Below, one piece after another: positions 46,660-55,734 of a stretch of DNA of 64,000 bases. Every line of letters starts with the position of its first letter. Within the stretch, counting starts at the first letter, position 1. The DNA is from Phreatobacter stygius. GTDB lineage: Bacteria; Pseudomonadota; Alphaproteobacteria; Rhizobiales; Phreatobacteraceae. The stretch lies in NCBI RefSeq assembly GCF_005144885.1, contig NZ_CP039690.1, positions 3,981,001-4,045,000 of the forward strand. Direction: 5' to 3'. A program made the position numbers and the translations under genes. The notes under the pieces are model-generated. The model saw only the letters and a list, made by a program, of their open reading frames with translations. It searched no databases and was not told the DNA's origin.

Positions 46660-47709
46660 ATGCCAAAGACCAATCCGGGCCGCTTCTTCGAGGACTTCCG
46701 CCTTGGCGACAAGCTGCGTCACGCCACGCCGCGCACGGTGACCTCGGGCGATGTCGCCCTTCATACCGCGCTTTATGGCTCGCGCTTCGCCGTCCAGTCG
46801 TCCGACGCCTTCGCCCGCGCGATCGGCTATCCGCGCAGCCCGCTCGATGACCTCCTGGTTTTCCACATCGTGTTCGGCAAGACCGTGCCGGATGTGTCGC
46901 TGAACGCGGTGGCCAATCTCGGTTATGCCGGCTGCCGGTTCCTGAGCCCGGTCTACCCCGGCGACACCTTGTCCACCGTGTCCGAGGTGATCGGACTGAA
47001 GGAGAATTCCAACCGCAAGACCGGCGTCGTCTATGTCCGCTCCATCGGCACCAACCAGCATGGCGTCGAGGTGGTCGACTATGTGCGCTGGGTCATGGTG
47101 CGCAAGCGCGCCGAGGATGCGCCGGTGCCGACCGAACTCATTCCGGCGCTGCCCAAGGCGCTGGATCCGGATGCCATCGGCGATGCCTGTCCGATCATCG
47201 ATCCCGAAGCCTATGACACCGGGCTCGCCGGCCAGCGCCACCGCTTCCGCGACTATGCCATCGGCGAGAAGATCGACCATGCCGATGGCATGACGGTCGA
47301 AGAGGCCGAGCATATGATGGCCACCCGGCTCTACCAGAATACCGCGAAGGTGCATTTCAATCAGTTCACCGAAGGCCAGGGCCGGTTCGGCCGCCGGCTG
47401 ATCTATGGCGGTCACGTCATTTCGATCGCCCGGGCGCTGTCGTTCAACGGCCTGGCCAATGCCTTCCACGTGGCGGCGATCAATGGCGGCCGCCACGTCG
47501 CGCCGCTGTTTGCCGGCAATACCGTGTTCGCCTGGTCGGAAATAACCGACGTGCAGGAACTGCCGGGCCGCGACGATGTCGGCGCGCTGCGCATCCGTAC
47601 CATCGCCACCAAGGACCAGCCCTGCGCTGCCTATCCGTTGCGCGTGGGCGAGGATTACGATCCCGCCGTTATCCTCGATCTGGACTATTGGGCGCTGATC
47701 CCGACCTGA
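46660..47709 (+). CDS. mch: Mesaconyl-CoA hydratase (MaoC-like)
   Basis: A 349-residue protein of two hotdog (MaoC) domains, the size of the (2R,3S)-methylmalyl-CoA forming mesaconyl-CoA hydratase of the ethylmalonyl-CoA pathway. Opening GRFFEDFRLGDKLRHATPRTV, first-domain FHIVFGKTVPDVSLNAVANLGYA, second-domain FNQFTEGQGRFGRRLIYGGHVISIARALSF are strong matches by memory of the family. This pathway serves growth on C1 and C2 compounds in many Hyphomicrobiales. ATG 46660 has GGGG five bases upstream. The gene is alone. Confidence 0.82.
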   Translation: MPKTNPGRFFEDFRLGDKLRHATPRTVTSGDVALHTALYGSRFAVQSSDAFARAIGYPRSPLDDLLVFHIVFGKTVPDVSLNAVANLGYAGCRFLSPVYPGDTLSTVSEVIGLKENSNRKTGVVYVRSIGTNQHGVEVVDYVRWVMVRKRAEDAPVPTELIPALPKALDPDAIGDACPIIDPEAYDTGLAGQRHRFRDYAIGEKIDHADGMTVEEAEHMMATRLYQNTAKVHFNQFTEGQGRFGRRLIYGGHVISIARALSFNGLANAFHVAAINGGRHVAPLFAGNTVFAWSEITDVQELPGRDDVGALRIRTIATKDQPCAAYPLRVGEDYDPAVILDLDYWALIPT

Positions 47710-47893
47710 GCATTCCACGCCGGCAATCCTGTCCGGATCGTCTTGCCGGTCTTGCGGTTGACCTCGCCCTCCGTTCGGTCATGTTACACGTGGCCTTCGC
47801 TGATCGGGATGGGTAGATTCTTCAACATGGCCTTTGAACCTTTTCATGCCTCGCCGCGACTGATCATGCGAGCCCACCGGCTCGGGACCGACG

Positions 47894-48454
47894 ATGCAGT
47901 CTGACAGCGACCAGGACCTCATAAACCGGGTTGCCAAGGGCGATCGTCTTGCCTTCAGGGCCCTCTATGCCCGCCACCACGTCCGCGTGTTCCGGTTCAT
48001 TCTCCGGTTCATCAAGGACGAGGGGCATGCCGAGGATCTTATTGGCGAAGTGTTCCTCGACGTATGGCGGCAGGCTGACAGGTTCGAGGGGCGCTCCAGC
48101 GTCTCGACCTGGATCCTCGGAATGGCACGTTTCAAGGCTTTGTCGAGTTTGCGACGGCCGACCGAAGCGTCCCTCGACGAGGAGCAGGCCGGCGCCATAG
48201 CCGACGAGGCGGACACGCCCGAAACGGTGGCTCAGAAAGTGGACAAGGCGCAGGCGATCCGTCGCTGCATCGAAGCCCTTTCGAATGAGCACCGGGAGAT
48301 CGTCGATCTCGTCTACTACCAGGAGAAATCCATCTCCGAAGTGGCCGAGATCGTCGGGATACCGGAAAACACCGTCAAGACGCGCATGTTCTATGCGCGC
48401 AAAAGACTCCAGGAGCTTATGCAAAGCGCCGGAGTCGATCGAGGTTGGCCATGA
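47894..48454 (+). CDS. ECF-type RNA polymerase sigma factor
   Basis: A 186-residue sigma-70 family protein with only regions 2 and 4. Region 2 is DRLAFRALYARHHVRVFRFIL through DLIGEVFLDVWRQADRFEG with STWILGMARFKAL; region 4 is ALSNEHREIVDLVYYQEKSI followed by EVAEIVGIPENTVKTRMFYARKRLQ. Its stop overlaps the next gene by ATGA, a candidate anti-sigma factor, as is usual for ECF modules. Confidence 0.93.
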   Translation: MQSDSDQDLINRVAKGDRLAFRALYARHHVRVFRFILRFIKDEGHAEDLIGEVFLDVWRQADRFEGRSSVSTWILGMARFKALSSLRRPTEASLDEEQAGAIADEADTPETVAQKVDKAQAIRRCIEALSNEHREIVDLVYYQEKSISEVAEIVGIPENTVKTRMFYARKRLQELMQSAGVDRGWP

Positions 48455-49146
48455 CGACGCGCGATCCCATGAATGCATCCGAACGGCGAGCCCTTTCCGA
48501 GCTGCTGCCCTGGTATGTTTCGGGCAAGCTCGACGCCGCCGACAAGGCGCGCGTCGAGGCGGCGCTCGCCATCGACCCTTCGCTGCGCGACGAACTCGAG
48601 ATCGTCCGGGAAGATCAGGACGCAACGCTTACCCTGATCGACCGGATGCCGACGCCCTCGCCGCGGGTGCTCGACGCGTTGATGAAGCGCGTCGAGGCCG
48701 AACCCGCCAGGCTTGCTCATGTCACCGCCCGCGCCAAGGCTGGCTTTGCCGATTGGTTCGGCGCGAAGCTCAGCCAGTTGGCGCCGCGCACGCTCGCCTA
48801 TGCCGCCGGCGCAGCCGCCATTGCCCTGGTGGTTCAGGCCGGTGTGATCGGCTCGGGTTTCATTGGCGGCGGCGCGAATTTCCAGACCGCTTCGCATGAG
48901 ACCGCCGCGTCGGGCCAGTCCGACGGCACCTTCGTGCTGATCGGCTTCACCGCCCAGGCGAGCGCCGCCGAGATGACCAAGCTTCTCGAACAGGTGCGTG
49001 GCACGATCGTCGATGGCCCGCGCCCGGGCGGTTTCTACCGGGTCCGGGTTGGCGCGCGTGGCATGCCGCAGGCCCAGGTCGACCAGGCCCTGGCGACCCT
49101 CCGGGGACGCGCCGACGTGGTGCGCTTCGCCGGCCCCTCGATGTAA
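48451..49146 (+). CDS. Putative anti-sigma factor, single membrane span
   Basis: A 231-residue protein coupled to the sigma gene. The N-terminal part (ERRALSELLPWYVSGKLDAAD) is the anti-sigma helix bundle opening but lacks the H-x3-C-x2-C zinc site of ZAS proteins. One hydrophobic segment (about 119-142, LAYAAGAAAIALVVQAGVIGS) places the C-terminal part in the periplasm; that part (FVLIGFTAQASAAEMTKLLE to GRADVVRFAG) looks like a small ferredoxin-like sensing domain. The anti-sigma role is inferred from position and shape. Confidence 0.75.
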   Translation: MTTRDPMNASERRALSELLPWYVSGKLDAADKARVEAALAIDPSLRDELEIVREDQDATLTLIDRMPTPSPRVLDALMKRVEAEPARLAHVTARAKAGFADWFGAKLSQLAPRTLAYAAGAAAIALVVQAGVIGSGFIGGGANFQTASHETAASGQSDGTFVLIGFTAQASAAEMTKLLEQVRGTIVDGPRPGGFYRVRVGARGMPQAQVDQALATLRGRADVVRFAGPSM

Positions 49147-49284
49147 TCGCCAGTGTGATACTGTCGTCATGTGTGTGACAATCGGTCGCTTGTCGCTGTA
49201 TCGCATCAAAGACATCTGCGCATTCAAACAGAAACATTCGCAGCCTATTGGCACGATCCGAATGTTGGTTGAGAGGACGCAGCC

Positions 49285-51369
49285 ATGACGGTCCAAGGCC
49301 CTGATCGGACAAAGGCGACGCGCGGCGGCGTGAAGGCTCTTGCCGGGCTCGTCGCGCTGTTCCTTGGCACAACCAGCCTGGTCGTGCTCGATTCACGCCC
49401 GGCCGAAGCGCAGTTCGGCATTGGCGGCCTTGGCGGCATCGGAATTCCCGGTATTGGCAACCTCGACCGCCGGCCGAGCATCAGCCGGCCGAGCCGTGTC
49501 CCCAATATGAACATGCCCAACCGGATTCCGAACATGCGCGGGATTCAGGGCCAGCGGATGCCGGGCGGCATGGAACGCTTCGGCCGCAATCCCGACATGG
49601 CGATCGGACGTGGCCAGGGCCGGTTCGGCGAGATTCCCGGCCGTGGTGGCCGGATGACGGAGATCCCCGGCCGTGGTGGCCGGATGACCGAGATCCCCGG
49701 CCGTGGCGGCCGGATGACCGAGATCCCCGGCCGTGGTGGGCGGGTGACCGAGATCCCCGGTCGTGGTGGCCGGGTGACCGAGATCCCCGGCCGTGGTGGT
49801 CGGGTCACCGAGATTCCCGGGCGCCCCGGCGGCCGTCTCGACGTGCCGGGCCGCATTCCCGGCCGCGGCCCGAATATCAGCGTTGGTGGCCGCACCGGCG
49901 GCAACCTGCCGCCCGGCGGCAACCTGCCGCCCGGCGGCGGTGGTGGGGGAGGCGGCGGTGGCTTGCCGCCCGGAGCTGGTGGATTTGGCGGCGGCGGTGG
50001 CGCCGGTTTCGCCGCCGCGGCGGCGGCCGCGGCAATCGGCGTTCCCGCAGCCATTGCCTTGATCCAGGCGGCGCGCGCCGGCGACCGCGAAGTGATCGTC
50101 GATAGCCCGCCGGGCCTGCCGCCGCCGACCGAGCGGCGCTACATGGCTGGCGAAGTGCTGTTCGTGATGCGCCCCAACGCGCCGGCGGCCGAGATCCAGC
50201 AGGTGGTGCGGCGCTTCAATCTGAGGCTGCTCGGCGAGGAGCGCTCCGAGCTGCTCGGCACTTCGGTGCATCGCTACCGGGTGCCGAACAGGCAGGATGT
50301 CCCGGCCGCCATCCGCGCCATGACGCGTGATGCGCGCGTCGCCTATGTCCAGCCGAACTATCTGTTCGAGCGGCCGAACTATGTCTATCGGCTGCAGAGT
50401 TCGACGACCACGGCGGCCGGCGGCGCGTCGCTGCAATATGTCGTCGATACGCTGCGGCTGCCGGAAGCCCATCTTCTGTCACGCGGCGAGCGGGTGTCGA
50501 TCGCGGTGATCGATTCCGGCATCGATCAGAACCACCCGGAAATCGTCGGCCGGATCACCAAGCGTTTCGATGCCGTCGGCGGGCCGTTCCAGGCCCACGA
50601 GCACGGCACCGGCATGGCAGGCGCGATCATTGCCCATGCCCAGCTGACCGGCGTGTCGCCGCGCGCCGATATTCTTGCCGCCCGCGCTTTCGCGCCCGGC
50701 CAGGCGGCCGGTGCCTCCGGCACGAGCTTTCACATTCTCAAGGCGATGGAATGGTCGATCCGCGAGGGTGCCCGCGTCATCAATATGAGCTTTGCCGGTC
50801 CGCGCGACCCGATGATGACCCGCGCCATCCAGATCGCCGCCGAGCGCCGCATCGCGATGATCGCCGCCATGGGCAATGAGGGGCCGAATGCACCGGTCTC
50901 GTTCCCGGCTGCCGACCCCAATGTGATCGCCGTGACGGCGGTCGACCAGGGTGGCCATATCTTCGACGCGGCGACGCGTGGCGCGCATGTGGCGGTCGCG
51001 GCGCCCGGTGTCGAGGTGCTGCTGCCAGCGCCCCAAGGCGGCTATCAGATTTCGTCCGGAACTTCGGTTGCCGCGGCCCATGTCAGCGGCATCGCGGCGC
51101 TGATCCTCGAGCGCTCGCCCAATCTCGATCCGACGGCGCTCCGCCAGATCCTGCGCGAGACGGCACGACGCGGCGCGACACCGGACCCGCAGCTCGGCGC
51201 GGGTCTTGCCGATCCGGTGCCAGCGCTCAACGCGGCACAGAATCCTCCGCCGGTCGAAGCGCCGGCGCCGATGGCGGTCGCGCCGACGCCGGCGCCCGAG
51301 ACGGCCCAGGCGCCGTCTCCGGTGGCGCCGCCGCAGCAGGCCACGGTGGATCCGAAGCTCGGCAAATAA
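49285..51369 (+). CDS. Exported S8 family (subtilisin-like) serine peptidase
   Basis: A 694-residue protease. N-terminal export segment (about 18-47, ending AEAQ), a Gly/Arg-rich region with six exact-type 10-residue repeats (116-175), a Gly-rich stretch (about 200-245), a hydrophobic AAAAAAAIGVPAAIALIQAA segment, then a propeptide-like region (RYMAGEVLFVMRPNA...VAYVQPNYLFE) and the catalytic domain: Asp410 (VIDSGID), His440 (HEHGTGMAG), Ser594 (SGTSVAAAHVSG). The C-terminal 60 residues are Pro/Ala-rich. It lies 138 bases after the sigma/anti-sigma pair and may be its target. Confidence 0.9.
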   Translation: MTVQGPDRTKATRGGVKALAGLVALFLGTTSLVVLDSRPAEAQFGIGGLGGIGIPGIGNLDRRPSISRPSRVPNMNMPNRIPNMRGIQGQRMPGGMERFGRNPDMAIGRGQGRFGEIPGRGGRMTEIPGRGGRMTEIPGRGGRMTEIPGRGGRVTEIPGRGGRVTEIPGRGGRVTEIPGRPGGRLDVPGRIPGRGPNISVGGRTGGNLPPGGNLPPGGGGGGGGGGLPPGAGGFGGGGGAGFAAAAAAAAIGVPAAIALIQAARAGDREVIVDSPPGLPPPTERRYMAGEVLFVMRPNAPAAEIQQVVRRFNLRLLGEERSELLGTSVHRYRVPNRQDVPAAIRAMTRDARVAYVQPNYLFERPNYVYRLQSSTTTAAGGASLQYVVDTLRLPEAHLLSRGERVSIAVIDSGIDQNHPEIVGRITKRFDAVGGPFQAHEHGTGMAGAIIAHAQLTGVSPRADILAARAFAPGQAAGASGTSFHILKAMEWSIREGARVINMSFAGPRDPMMTRAIQIAAERRIAMIAAMGNEGPNAPVSFPAADPNVIAVTAVDQGGHIFDAATRGAHVAVAAPGVEVLLPAPQGGYQISSGTSVAAAHVSGIAALILERSPNLDPTALRQILRETARRGATPDPQLGAGLADPVPALNAAQNPPPVEAPAPMAVAPTPAPETAQAPSPVAPPQQATVDPKLGK
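49630..49809 (+). repeat. Six 30-bp tandem repeats inside the protease gene
   Basis: Six copies of a 30-bp unit encode EIPGRGGR[M/V]T; the first three have Met and the last three Val, showing stepwise expansion. A seventh partial unit (EIPGRPGGR) follows. They form a very basic, flexible arm before the catalytic domain. Confidence 0.93.
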
Positions 51370-51399
51370 CCGGCACCCGTATTGCCGTTGAGGTCAAAA

Positions 51400-51440
51400 T
51401 TCGAGCCCGTGCAAAAGATTTGGCACGGGCTCGAACCTTT
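51400..51440 (+). terminator. Intrinsic terminator of the protease gene
   Basis: A perfect 13-bp stem (TTCGAGCCCGTGC / GCACGGGCTCGAA) with a ten-base loop, followed by CCTTTT, 31 bases after the stop codon. Confidence 0.85.
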
Positions 51441-51510
51441 TCGCGCCGTGGCACGACCCATGAATAACCGGGGCAATCGAGCCAGCCGGCAGCCTTCACG
51501 GAGACCCGCC

Positions 51511-51771
51511 ATGACCCGCTTCAAGACCCTTGCCATCGCGGCCGTCGCCGCAACCACCCTGTCGCTCGCCACCGCCCCGAAGGCGGAAGCACGCTACTTC
51601 CCCTGGGGCGCCGTTGCCGCCGGTGCGATCGTCGGCGGCGCCGCCCTCGCCATCGCCGGGTCGCGCGCCCATGCCGAGCCGGTCTATGGCTACGGCGACT
51701 GCTATACGGTCCGTCGCTGGGTCGATACGCCTTATGGCCCGGCGCTGCGCCGTGTCCGTGTCTGCGAGTAA
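51511..51771 (+). CDS. Small exported protein of unknown function
   Basis: An 86-residue protein starting at ATG 51511 (GGAGA upstream). Signal peptide MTRFKTLAIAAVAATTLSLA ending KAEA, then a hydrophobic Gly/Ala stretch (AVAAGAIVGGAALAIAGS) and a C-terminal part with two Cys (GYGDCYTVRRWVDTPYG...RVRVCE). The layout is the same as in many rhizobial small surface proteins; the C-terminal tail recalls the glycine-zipper protein at 36158. No function can be assigned. Confidence 0.75.
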   Translation: MTRFKTLAIAAVAATTLSLATAPKAEARYFPWGAVAAGAIVGGAALAIAGSRAHAEPVYGYGDCYTVRRWVDTPYGPALRRVRVCE

Positions 51772-51923
51772 TCGCCGGACCGCCTGCCTGCTTCGATCTC
51801 CTGAAATGCCTGGAACCCTGGCTCGCGCCGGGGTTCTTGGCGTCTCAGGCGGGCGGTGCGAGAAGCCCGGGCGACGACCGATGGCGGCTCGAGGTGCCTG
51901 GGCCGCCTGCCCGTCGACGGGGG

Positions 51924-51965
51924 CTGTCCGGTCTCATCTGTCCGGTCTCATCTGTCTGGTCTCAT
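51924..51965. repeat. Three 14-bp tandem repeats at the lysR 3' end
   Basis: CTGTCCGGTCTCAT occurs at 51924-51937 and 51938-51951, and as CTGTCTGGTCTCAT at 51952-51965. The last unit contains the stop codon of the LysR-type gene (51962-51964, minus strand). Confidence 0.9.
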
Positions 51966-52903
51966 GGCACATCCTGCCGCCACATGCCGGCCCCGACGAT
52001 CTTCCGATACTCTTCGAGCAGCAGCTCGGCCGGACGCGACAGTGCCCTTCCGGGCATGCGCAGGATCCGCGAGCGAAACGCCAAGGGGGCGCTGAGCGGT
52101 CGAACCGTCAGATGATCGCGCGAGCGGACATTCAACGCCGCCTCTTCGATCAGGCCGACGCCAACCCCCGCTTCAACGGCCTCGATCAAGGTCGGCGAGG
52201 CGGTAATTTCGACATCCACCTTGATGTCGTTGCCGGCGCGCGTGAAGGCGGCGCTCAGCCAGCGCCCGAATGTCGTATTCGGGCCATAGGAGACGAAGGT
52301 TTCGCCAATGAAATCGCCCCGGCCGATCGATGCGAGCGCCGCGAAGCGATGATCGCGCGCCGCGATGCAAAGGACCCGCTGCTCGCCGAGATCCTCTGTC
52401 TTCAGCTCCGGCGTGACGGCGATCGAATGGACCAGGCCGAATTCCGCGCGACCGGAGGTGACCGCGTCGATGATCGGCTGGTTGGCAACGACATCGAGCT
52501 TGATCCTGACATCGGGGTGCTCGGTGCGGAAAGCCTTGATGGCCGGAATGGCGAAGCGCGTTGCCTGCGTCGGAATGGCTGCGACTGAAATCGTCAGGTC
52601 GGTCTCGCCCCGTAGCGAGGCTGCGAGCCGCTGGATCGAGTCATAGGTGCCGAACAGCCTCTCCACCTCCCATTGCAGCAGCTCGGCCTCGCGCGTCAGG
52701 GTGACGCGGTTGCCGTCCCGTTGAAGCAGCGTCAGGCCAAGGCTCCGCTCGGCCTGCCGGAGCAGCTTGCTGACGGCTGGCTGCGAGACATTCAGCAGCC
52801 GTGCCGCCTCGCTCACCCCACGGGTCGAGACGACGGCGCGCAAGGCGTCGAGCTGCGCCAGGGTCAGGCGCGGATTAAGCGGCGCGTCGTCGGGTTCGTT
52901 CAT
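51962..52903 (-). CDS. LysR-type transcriptional regulator
   Basis: A 313-residue regulator. The N-terminal helix-turn-helix is textbook (LTLAQLDALRAVVSTRGVSE through AARLLNVSQPAVSKLLRQAE, RSLGLTLLQRDGNRVTLT, residues about 13-70), followed by the periplasmic-binding-like effector domain. ATG 52903 is preferred over an upstream TTG. It is divergent from the polyamine-type importer operon (75 bases between starts), the normal arrangement for a LysR protein controlling its neighbour. Confidence 0.93.
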   Translation of the reverse strand: MNEPDDAPLNPRLTLAQLDALRAVVSTRGVSEAARLLNVSQPAVSKLLRQAERSLGLTLLQRDGNRVTLTREAELLQWEVERLFGTYDSIQRLAASLRGETDLTISVAAIPTQATRFAIPAIKAFRTEHPDVRIKLDVVANQPIIDAVTSGRAEFGLVHSIAVTPELKTEDLGEQRVLCIAARDHRFAALASIGRGDFIGETFVSYGPNTTFGRWLSAAFTRAGNDIKVDVEITASPTLIEAVEAGVGVGLIEEAALNVRSRDHLTVRPLSAPLAFRSRILRMPGRALSRPAELLLEEYRKIVGAGMWRQDVP

Positions 52904-52978
52904 AATCAAAGGCTAGAGCTATTGCGCAAAATCGACAAAAGGTTATCGTTGTGAAAATTCACGCTTGCGAGCCTGGTG

Positions 52979-54082
52979 ATGAACGACACGAGTTTTCTCC
53001 GCGACGCGATTGAGTCGGCCCTGGATCGTACCGCGAACCGGCCGGTCCAGCGACGCCAGCTTCTTGGCGTGCTCGCGGCGATGGGGCTGGTCAGCGCCGG
53101 ACCGGCGGTCGCGCAGACCCGGCGCCTGGTCGTCTGCAATTGGGGCGGCGATGCCCTGCGCCATCAGCCGACGGCCTGGGGCATTCCGTTCGAGCGTCAG
53201 TCGGGCATCAAGGTCGAATTCGACGGTGGCGGCCCAAGCTTCGGCAAGATCAGGACCATGGTCGAAAGCCGCAATGTCGTCTGGGACGTCTGCGACGCCA
53301 ATCTGGCTGCCGCCCTCAATCTCGGCCGCCGGGGCTATCTCGAACCGATCGACTGGTCGCGTGTCGACAAGGCCAAGGTCCGGCCTGGCTTCTACAACGA
53401 GTGGGGCGTATCGCACTTCCTGTACAGCTTCGTGCTGACCTATGACCGCCGCCGTTACGGCGACAATCCGCCGAAGACCTGGGCCGATTTCTGGAACGTC
53501 AAGGATTTCCCCGGCACTCGAACCTTGCCGGACCGCATTCTCGGCGCGCTCGAGGGGGCGCTGATGGCCGATGGCGTCGCCGCGGATTGGGCCCAAATCT
53601 ATCCGATCGACGAGCGTCGCGCACTCGACAAGATCCGCGAGATCAAGGCCAATACGGTGTTCTGGAAGTCGGGCGCCGAAAGCCAGCAGCTCATGCGCCA
53701 GGGCGAGGCCTCGATGGGCATGATCTGGCACACCCGCTCGGTGGTGCTTCGCCGCGAGCGCGGCAGCCGCATCGATTTCACCTGGAACCAAGGCGTGCTG
53801 ATCCCGGCCGGCTGGCTGGTGCCGAAGGGCAATCCGGCCGGCAAGGTTGCGTTCGATTTCATCGCCGCGACCCAGTCGCCGGAATCCCAGGTCGAGCTGC
53901 TGCGCCTGATGGGCAACGGGCCGGCCAATCCGGCCGCTTCCGCCCTGGTCCCGGCGGATCTGAAACCCGACAATCCGACCGACGACGCCAACATGGCCGT
54001 GCAGATCCTGGCCGATGCCGATTGGCACGCCGAAAATCAGGATCGTGTCTACAACGATTACATCAAGGTCATTACCGGCTGA
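52979..54082 (+). CDS. Spermidine/putrescine-type ABC substrate-binding protein (PotD-like)
   Basis: A 367-residue binding protein. A twin-arginine-like motif (VQRRQLLGVLAAMGLVSAG) in a signal of about 45 residues ends AVAQ; the mature start RRLVVCNWGGDALRHQP and GWLVPKGNPAGKVAFDFIAA are typical of the PotD/PotF group. The ligand may be a polyamine or another small cation or amide. It heads an operon with an amidohydrolase, two permeases and an ATPase. ATG 52979 is used; a GTG one codon earlier is equivalent. Confidence 0.88.
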   Translation: MNDTSFLRDAIESALDRTANRPVQRRQLLGVLAAMGLVSAGPAVAQTRRLVVCNWGGDALRHQPTAWGIPFERQSGIKVEFDGGGPSFGKIRTMVESRNVVWDVCDANLAAALNLGRRGYLEPIDWSRVDKAKVRPGFYNEWGVSHFLYSFVLTYDRRRYGDNPPKTWADFWNVKDFPGTRTLPDRILGALEGALMADGVAADWAQIYPIDERRALDKIREIKANTVFWKSGAESQQLMRQGEASMGMIWHTRSVVLRRERGSRIDFTWNQGVLIPAGWLVPKGNPAGKVAFDFIAATQSPESQVELLRLMGNGPANPAASALVPADLKPDNPTDDANMAVQILADADWHAENQDRVYNDYIKVITG

Positions 54083-55734
54083 TGTCGCGCTCCGTCGACC
54101 TCGTCCTGCATGGCGGCCGCATCGCGACCTTCGACGATGCACGTCCGTTCGCCCAGGCGATCGCCGTGGCCGGCGGTCGCATCCTCGCCGTCGGCTCCGA
54201 TGCGGAGCTCGCCCCCTATGCGGCGCGCGCCCGCCAGGCTGTCGATCTCAAGGGCTGTTTCGCCTTGCCGGGCCTGGTCGACAGCCATTGTCACCCCGAC
54301 GGCGAAGCGGCGAAACATGGCCGCTGGCAGAATCTCGCGGACCTCCATGGCGATCTCGACACGCTGCTCGGCCAGATCAGCCGTTTTGATCAAACCGCCC
54401 CCCGTGGGCGCTGGTTCCTCGGTTATCGTTATGACGAGAATGCGCTCGGCGGCCGTCACCCGGACCGGGCGATGCTCGATGCGGCGGCTCCCGGCCGCCC
54501 GGTCTTCCTGCTCAGGCGGGACGCCCATGTCGGCGTGGCCAACACCGCGGCCTTCGCCGCCGCCGGCATCGACCCGGCCGCCGGTCACGACGGCTCCGAC
54601 CAGGTCGACACCGACGCCGCGGGACTGGCGAGCGGCGTGGTGCGCGGCCGACTGACCCAGCATTTCGTCCGTATCGGCAATAGCGGCCAAGGCGTCGACG
54701 ATTTCCTCGCCGGCTTTCCCGCCGTCATGGCCGACATTGCGGCAAACGGCATTACCGGTATCCACAATGCCCTGACCGCCGCCGACGCCATCACGGCCTA
54801 CCGCCGGCTTCACACCGACGGGGCGCTGCCGCTACGGGTCGCCATCATGGCCGATGGCCGTGACGAGCAATTGCTGGATCGCCTGCTGGCATCCGGCGAG
54901 CGCTTTGGCTCGGGCGATGAGCATCTGCGGATGCTCGGCGTCGAATTCGGTTTCGACGGCAGCACGGGTGGGCGGACGGCAGCCTATTATCAGCCCTATC
55001 GTCCGATGGCTGGCGACACCGGAGAGACCCGCGGCTTCGTCAATTATGCCGCCGCCGACATGGCCGACCGGGCGCGCGCCGTGCGTGCCGCCGGCTTGCA
55101 ATTCTGCCTCACCGGCAATGGTGACCGCGGCATCGACCTGGCGCTCGACGCCATCGAGGCGAGCGACGCGGCCGGTGTCGCTGGACCACGCCCGCGCGTC
55201 GAGCATTGCTGCTGCATGCCGCCGGCGACCCAGGAGCGCTTTGCCAGGACCGGCGCCACGGTCTCCTCGGCAGCCGCCTTCCTGCATGATCTCGGCGACA
55301 GCTACCTGCGCCAGCGGCCGGTCAGCGACATGGCCTGGCTCTGGCCGCATCGCTCGATGATGGCGCGCGGCGCGCTCGTCTGCGCCCATAGCGATGCACC
55401 GGTCTGCGGGCGCAACCCCTTCACCACCATTGCGGCGCTCGTCACGCGCCGGACCGCGTCCGGCGCGGTCATCGCCGCCGACCAGGCGCTCGGGCGGGTC
55501 GACGCCCTGCGCACCTATACGGTCAATCCGGCCATCGCGGCGGGACTTGGCGATGTCCTCGGCAGTCTTGCGCCTGGCCGGCTCGCCGATGTGACGGTGG
55601 TCGACACGGATCTGCTGTCCTGCCCGGACGAGGCCATCGGCGTGGCGCGCGCCGAGATGACTATTGTCGCGGGCAAGGTCGTGTTCGACCGCCAGGGCGC
55701 CGCTCGTGAACGGGTCCCGGTGGCCCATGGGTGA
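54082..55734 (+). CDS. Amidohydrolase family 3 (YtcJ-like) protein
   Basis: A 550-residue cytoplasmic enzyme starting in a TGATG overlap with the binding protein. Sandwich domain opening DLVLHGGRIATFDDARPFAQ, metal pair His69-x-His71 (DSHCHPDGEAA), a FDGSTGGRTAAYYQP loop, RVEHCCCMPPA and CAHSDAPVCGRNPF. It belongs to the same family as the protein at 16797 and is likewise inside an ABC importer operon, so it may process the imported compound. Confidence 0.87.
   Translation: MSRSVDLVLHGGRIATFDDARPFAQAIAVAGGRILAVGSDAELAPYAARARQAVDLKGCFALPGLVDSHCHPDGEAAKHGRWQNLADLHGDLDTLLGQISRFDQTAPRGRWFLGYRYDENALGGRHPDRAMLDAAAPGRPVFLLRRDAHVGVANTAAFAAAGIDPAAGHDGSDQVDTDAAGLASGVVRGRLTQHFVRIGNSGQGVDDFLAGFPAVMADIAANGITGIHNALTAADAITAYRRLHTDGALPLRVAIMADGRDEQLLDRLLASGERFGSGDEHLRMLGVEFGFDGSTGGRTAAYYQPYRPMAGDTGETRGFVNYAAADMADRARAVRAAGLQFCLTGNGDRGIDLALDAIEASDAAGVAGPRPRVEHCCCMPPATQERFARTGATVSSAAAFLHDLGDSYLRQRPVSDMAWLWPHRSMMARGALVCAHSDAPVCGRNPFTTIAALVTRRTASGAVIAADQALGRVDALRTYTVNPAIAAGLGDVLGSLAPGRLADVTVVDTDLLSCPDEAIGVARAEMTIVAGKVVFDRQGAARERVPVAHG

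Noticed and set aside
47710-47893. EcfG-type or self-regulated promoter before the sigma gene
   Set aside because: A GAAC-like element occurs but no matching -10 block at the right spacing could be found.
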